Position numbers and translations under genes: made by a program. This document shows positions 13,445 through 14,692 of a DNA stretch of 14,692 nucleotides, in pieces (the stretch's first letter is position 1; the number at the start of each line of letters is the position of its first letter). The DNA comes from DASSHC01 sp035693105 (lineage in GTDB: Bacteria; Chloroflexota; Chloroflexia; Thermomicrobiales; Thermomicrobiaceae). Under the pieces are notes generated by a model, which was given only the letters and a program-made list of their open reading frames with translations, did no database searches and was not told the origin of the DNA. The stretch spans positions 1 to 14,692 of the forward strand of contig DASSHC010000402.1 in assembly GCA_035693105.1 (NCBI GenBank), in the 5' to 3' direction.

Positions 13445-14692
13445 TTGGTCCTCGATCCGATGGCCGCCTCCTCCCCCAACTCAGCCGAAAACCTGCTCGC
13501 GCTTCTCGATGCCAGCGACGTGGCCGTCTTGCGCCTCGATCGCTCGGGCCGCTGCACGCTGCTCAACCGAGCGGCGGGCGCGTTGCTGGGCCACCCGGCC
13601 GAGGTTCTGCTGGGGGAACCGCTGCACGCGGTGGTCCACCCGCACCACGCCGGGCGTGCCGCGCATGAGGTTCCCACCTGCGCCCTGGAGCGTGCGCTCC
13701 TCGCCGGGGCCGCGCTGCGCGCCGACGATCGCTTCCAGCGCGCCGATGGCAGTGAGATCCCGGTTGAGTATCAGATCAACCCCATCACGAGCGACGGACG
13801 GACCACCGGCCTGGTCGTGATCGTACGCGACCGCGGCGGGCGGTCCGATTTGGATACCCGGCCCACGCAATCCGCGCGGCTGCTGACCCTGCGCGCCGAG
13901 CTGGCCACGGCCTTCAGCGCGGCGGCCGGCGTCGACGACCTGCTGCAGCGCTGTGTGGGCGCGTTCATGCGCCAGTTGGATATCGCCTTCGTGCGGATCT
14001 GGCTCTACGATCCGGCGCGCCAGTCGCTGGTTCTGAGCGCCAGCGCCGGCCTTCCCTCGCGGGCGGAGGGCGACCGCGGTCAGGTTCCCTGGGGCGCCTT
14101 CACGATCGGCCGCATCGCCGAGGCGCGCGAGCCGTATCTGACCAACGACGTGGGGCGCGAGTCGCGCAGCGGTGCTGATGCGTGGGCGGCGCGCGAGGGC
14201 GTCGTCTCCTTCGCGGGCTACCCGCTCCTCGCCAGCCAGCGCTTGATCGGCGTGCTGGCGCTCTTCGCGCGCGAGCCGATCGCGGAAGAGTCGCTGGAGG
14301 AGTTGTCCCGAGTGGCCGGCGCGATCGCGGGGGGGATCGAGCACCGGCGCACCGAGGGCGAGCAGCAGCGGCTGGTGAATCAGCTCCAGGCACAGCAGGC
14401 CCGCTTGCGCACCATGCTGCAGCAGATGCCGAGCGGCATCCTCGTCGCCGACGCGCCCTCCGGCCGGATCACGCTGGGAAACGATCAGGTCGAGCGAATC
14501 CTGCGCCACCCCATCCAGTACGCGACCGGCATCGCGGACGTCCATCAGGAGCGCGCGCGGCGAGCGGACGGCCGGGTCCTCGCCGCGTCGGAGTGGCCGC
14601 TGGCGCGTGCCATCCGGGGTGGCGAGGTCACCCGCGAGGAGGAGCTGGAGTATCTGCGCGGCGACGGCACGCGCTGCTGGATCAGCGTCAGC
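13445..14692 (+). CDS. PAS-GAF-PAS multi-sensor signalling protein, N-terminal part (cut by window edge)
   Basis: The frame is open to the last base (416 codons present). A first PAS domain covers about 14-129 (LLDASDVAVLRLDRSGRCTL, then FQRADGSEIPVEY and GLVVIVRDR). A GAF domain covers about 148-300 (LLTLRAELATAF at the start, IWLYDPARQSLVL, FAGYPLLASQRLIGVLALF). A charged Gln-rich helix at about 300-326 leads to a second PAS domain from about 325 (LQQMPSGILVADAPSGRITLGN, then EYLRGDGTRCWISVS) that runs off the edge. No membrane helix is seen, so it is likely cytoplasmic. The output domain, probably a histidine kinase but possibly a cyclic-di-GMP or phosphatase module, is outside the window. 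The TTG at 13445 has AGGAG 7 bases upstream; the ATG at 13460 has none at a normal distance. The frame is open back to an ATG at 13328, but that overlaps the candidate -10 box. Confidence 0.88.
   Translation, partial: MVLDPMAASSPNSAENLLALLDASDVAVLRLDRSGRCTLLNRAAGALLGHPAEVLLGEPLHAVVHPHHAGRAAHEVPTCALERALLAGAALRADDRFQRADGSEIPVEYQINPITSDGRTTGLVVIVRDRGGRSDLDTRPTQSARLLTLRAELATAFSAAAGVDDLLQRCVGAFMRQLDIAFVRIWLYDPARQSLVLSASAGLPSRAEGDRGQVPWGAFTIGRIAEAREPYLTNDVGRESRSGADAWAAREGVVSFAGYPLLASQRLIGVLALFAREPIAEESLEELSRVAGAIAGGIEHRRTEGEQQRLVNQLQAQQARLRTMLQQMPSGILVADAPSGRITLGNDQVERILRHPIQYATGIADVHQERARRADGRVLAASEWPLARAIRGGEVTREEELEYLRGDGTRCWISVS

Overview
The window is a GC-rich bacterial chromosome segment with tightly packed genes, GTG and TTG starts mixed with ATG, and AGGAGG-type ribosome binding sites. 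The gene set (peripheral-arm complex I proteins, a Glu-family dehydrogenase, GatB, a PAS/GAF multi-sensor, a peptide-type ABC importer) and the protein style suggest a free-living member of Chloroflexota, perhaps near the Sphaerobacter/Thermomicrobia group. That placement is an inference; no rRNA or other strict marker is present.

Layout, left to right. Positions 1-4.9 kb (minus strand): an aldehyde dehydrogenase cut by the left edge with its own promoter, preceded by a three-gene importer unit read from about 4.8 kb leftwards (Tat/lipoprotein substrate-binding protein, then DppB- and DppC-type permeases). No ATPase subunit is present. Positions 4.9-7.8 kb (minus): nuoG followed by nuoI, without nuoH, nuoE or nuoF. 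The NuoG protein has the Fe-S wiring of a cytosolic formate dehydrogenase alpha subunit, but it lacks the catalytic Cys/Sec and the C-terminal dinucleotide-binding domain. Positions 7.96-8.75 kb (minus): a Phd/YefM-type antitoxin coupled to a PIN toxin gene that carries a frameshift and an active-site substitution.

From 8.9 kb onwards all genes are on the plus strand. They are a single-pass membrane protein with a Gln-rich coiled coil, gatB, a Glu/Leu/Phe/Val dehydrogenase, a 430-bp gene-free stretch full of inverted repeats, a small four-cysteine protein, and the start of a PAS-GAF-PAS sensor cut by the right edge. Three plus-strand genes are followed by hairpin terminators, so most are probably single transcription units. 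Several genes are preceded by extended -10 elements (TGN-TANNNT) with no obvious -35 box, and two of these promoters carry perfect inverted repeats that could be operators.

How the genes work together: the importer and aldehyde dehydrogenase point to uptake and oxidation of organic compounds, NuoG/NuoI to electron entry into respiration, and GDH to the carbon/nitrogen link through 2-oxoglutarate. GatB serves tRNA amidation. No CRISPR array, tRNA, rRNA or insertion sequence was seen. The two least ordinary items are the formate-dehydrogenase-like NuoG and the hairpin island at 12.65-13.02 kb.
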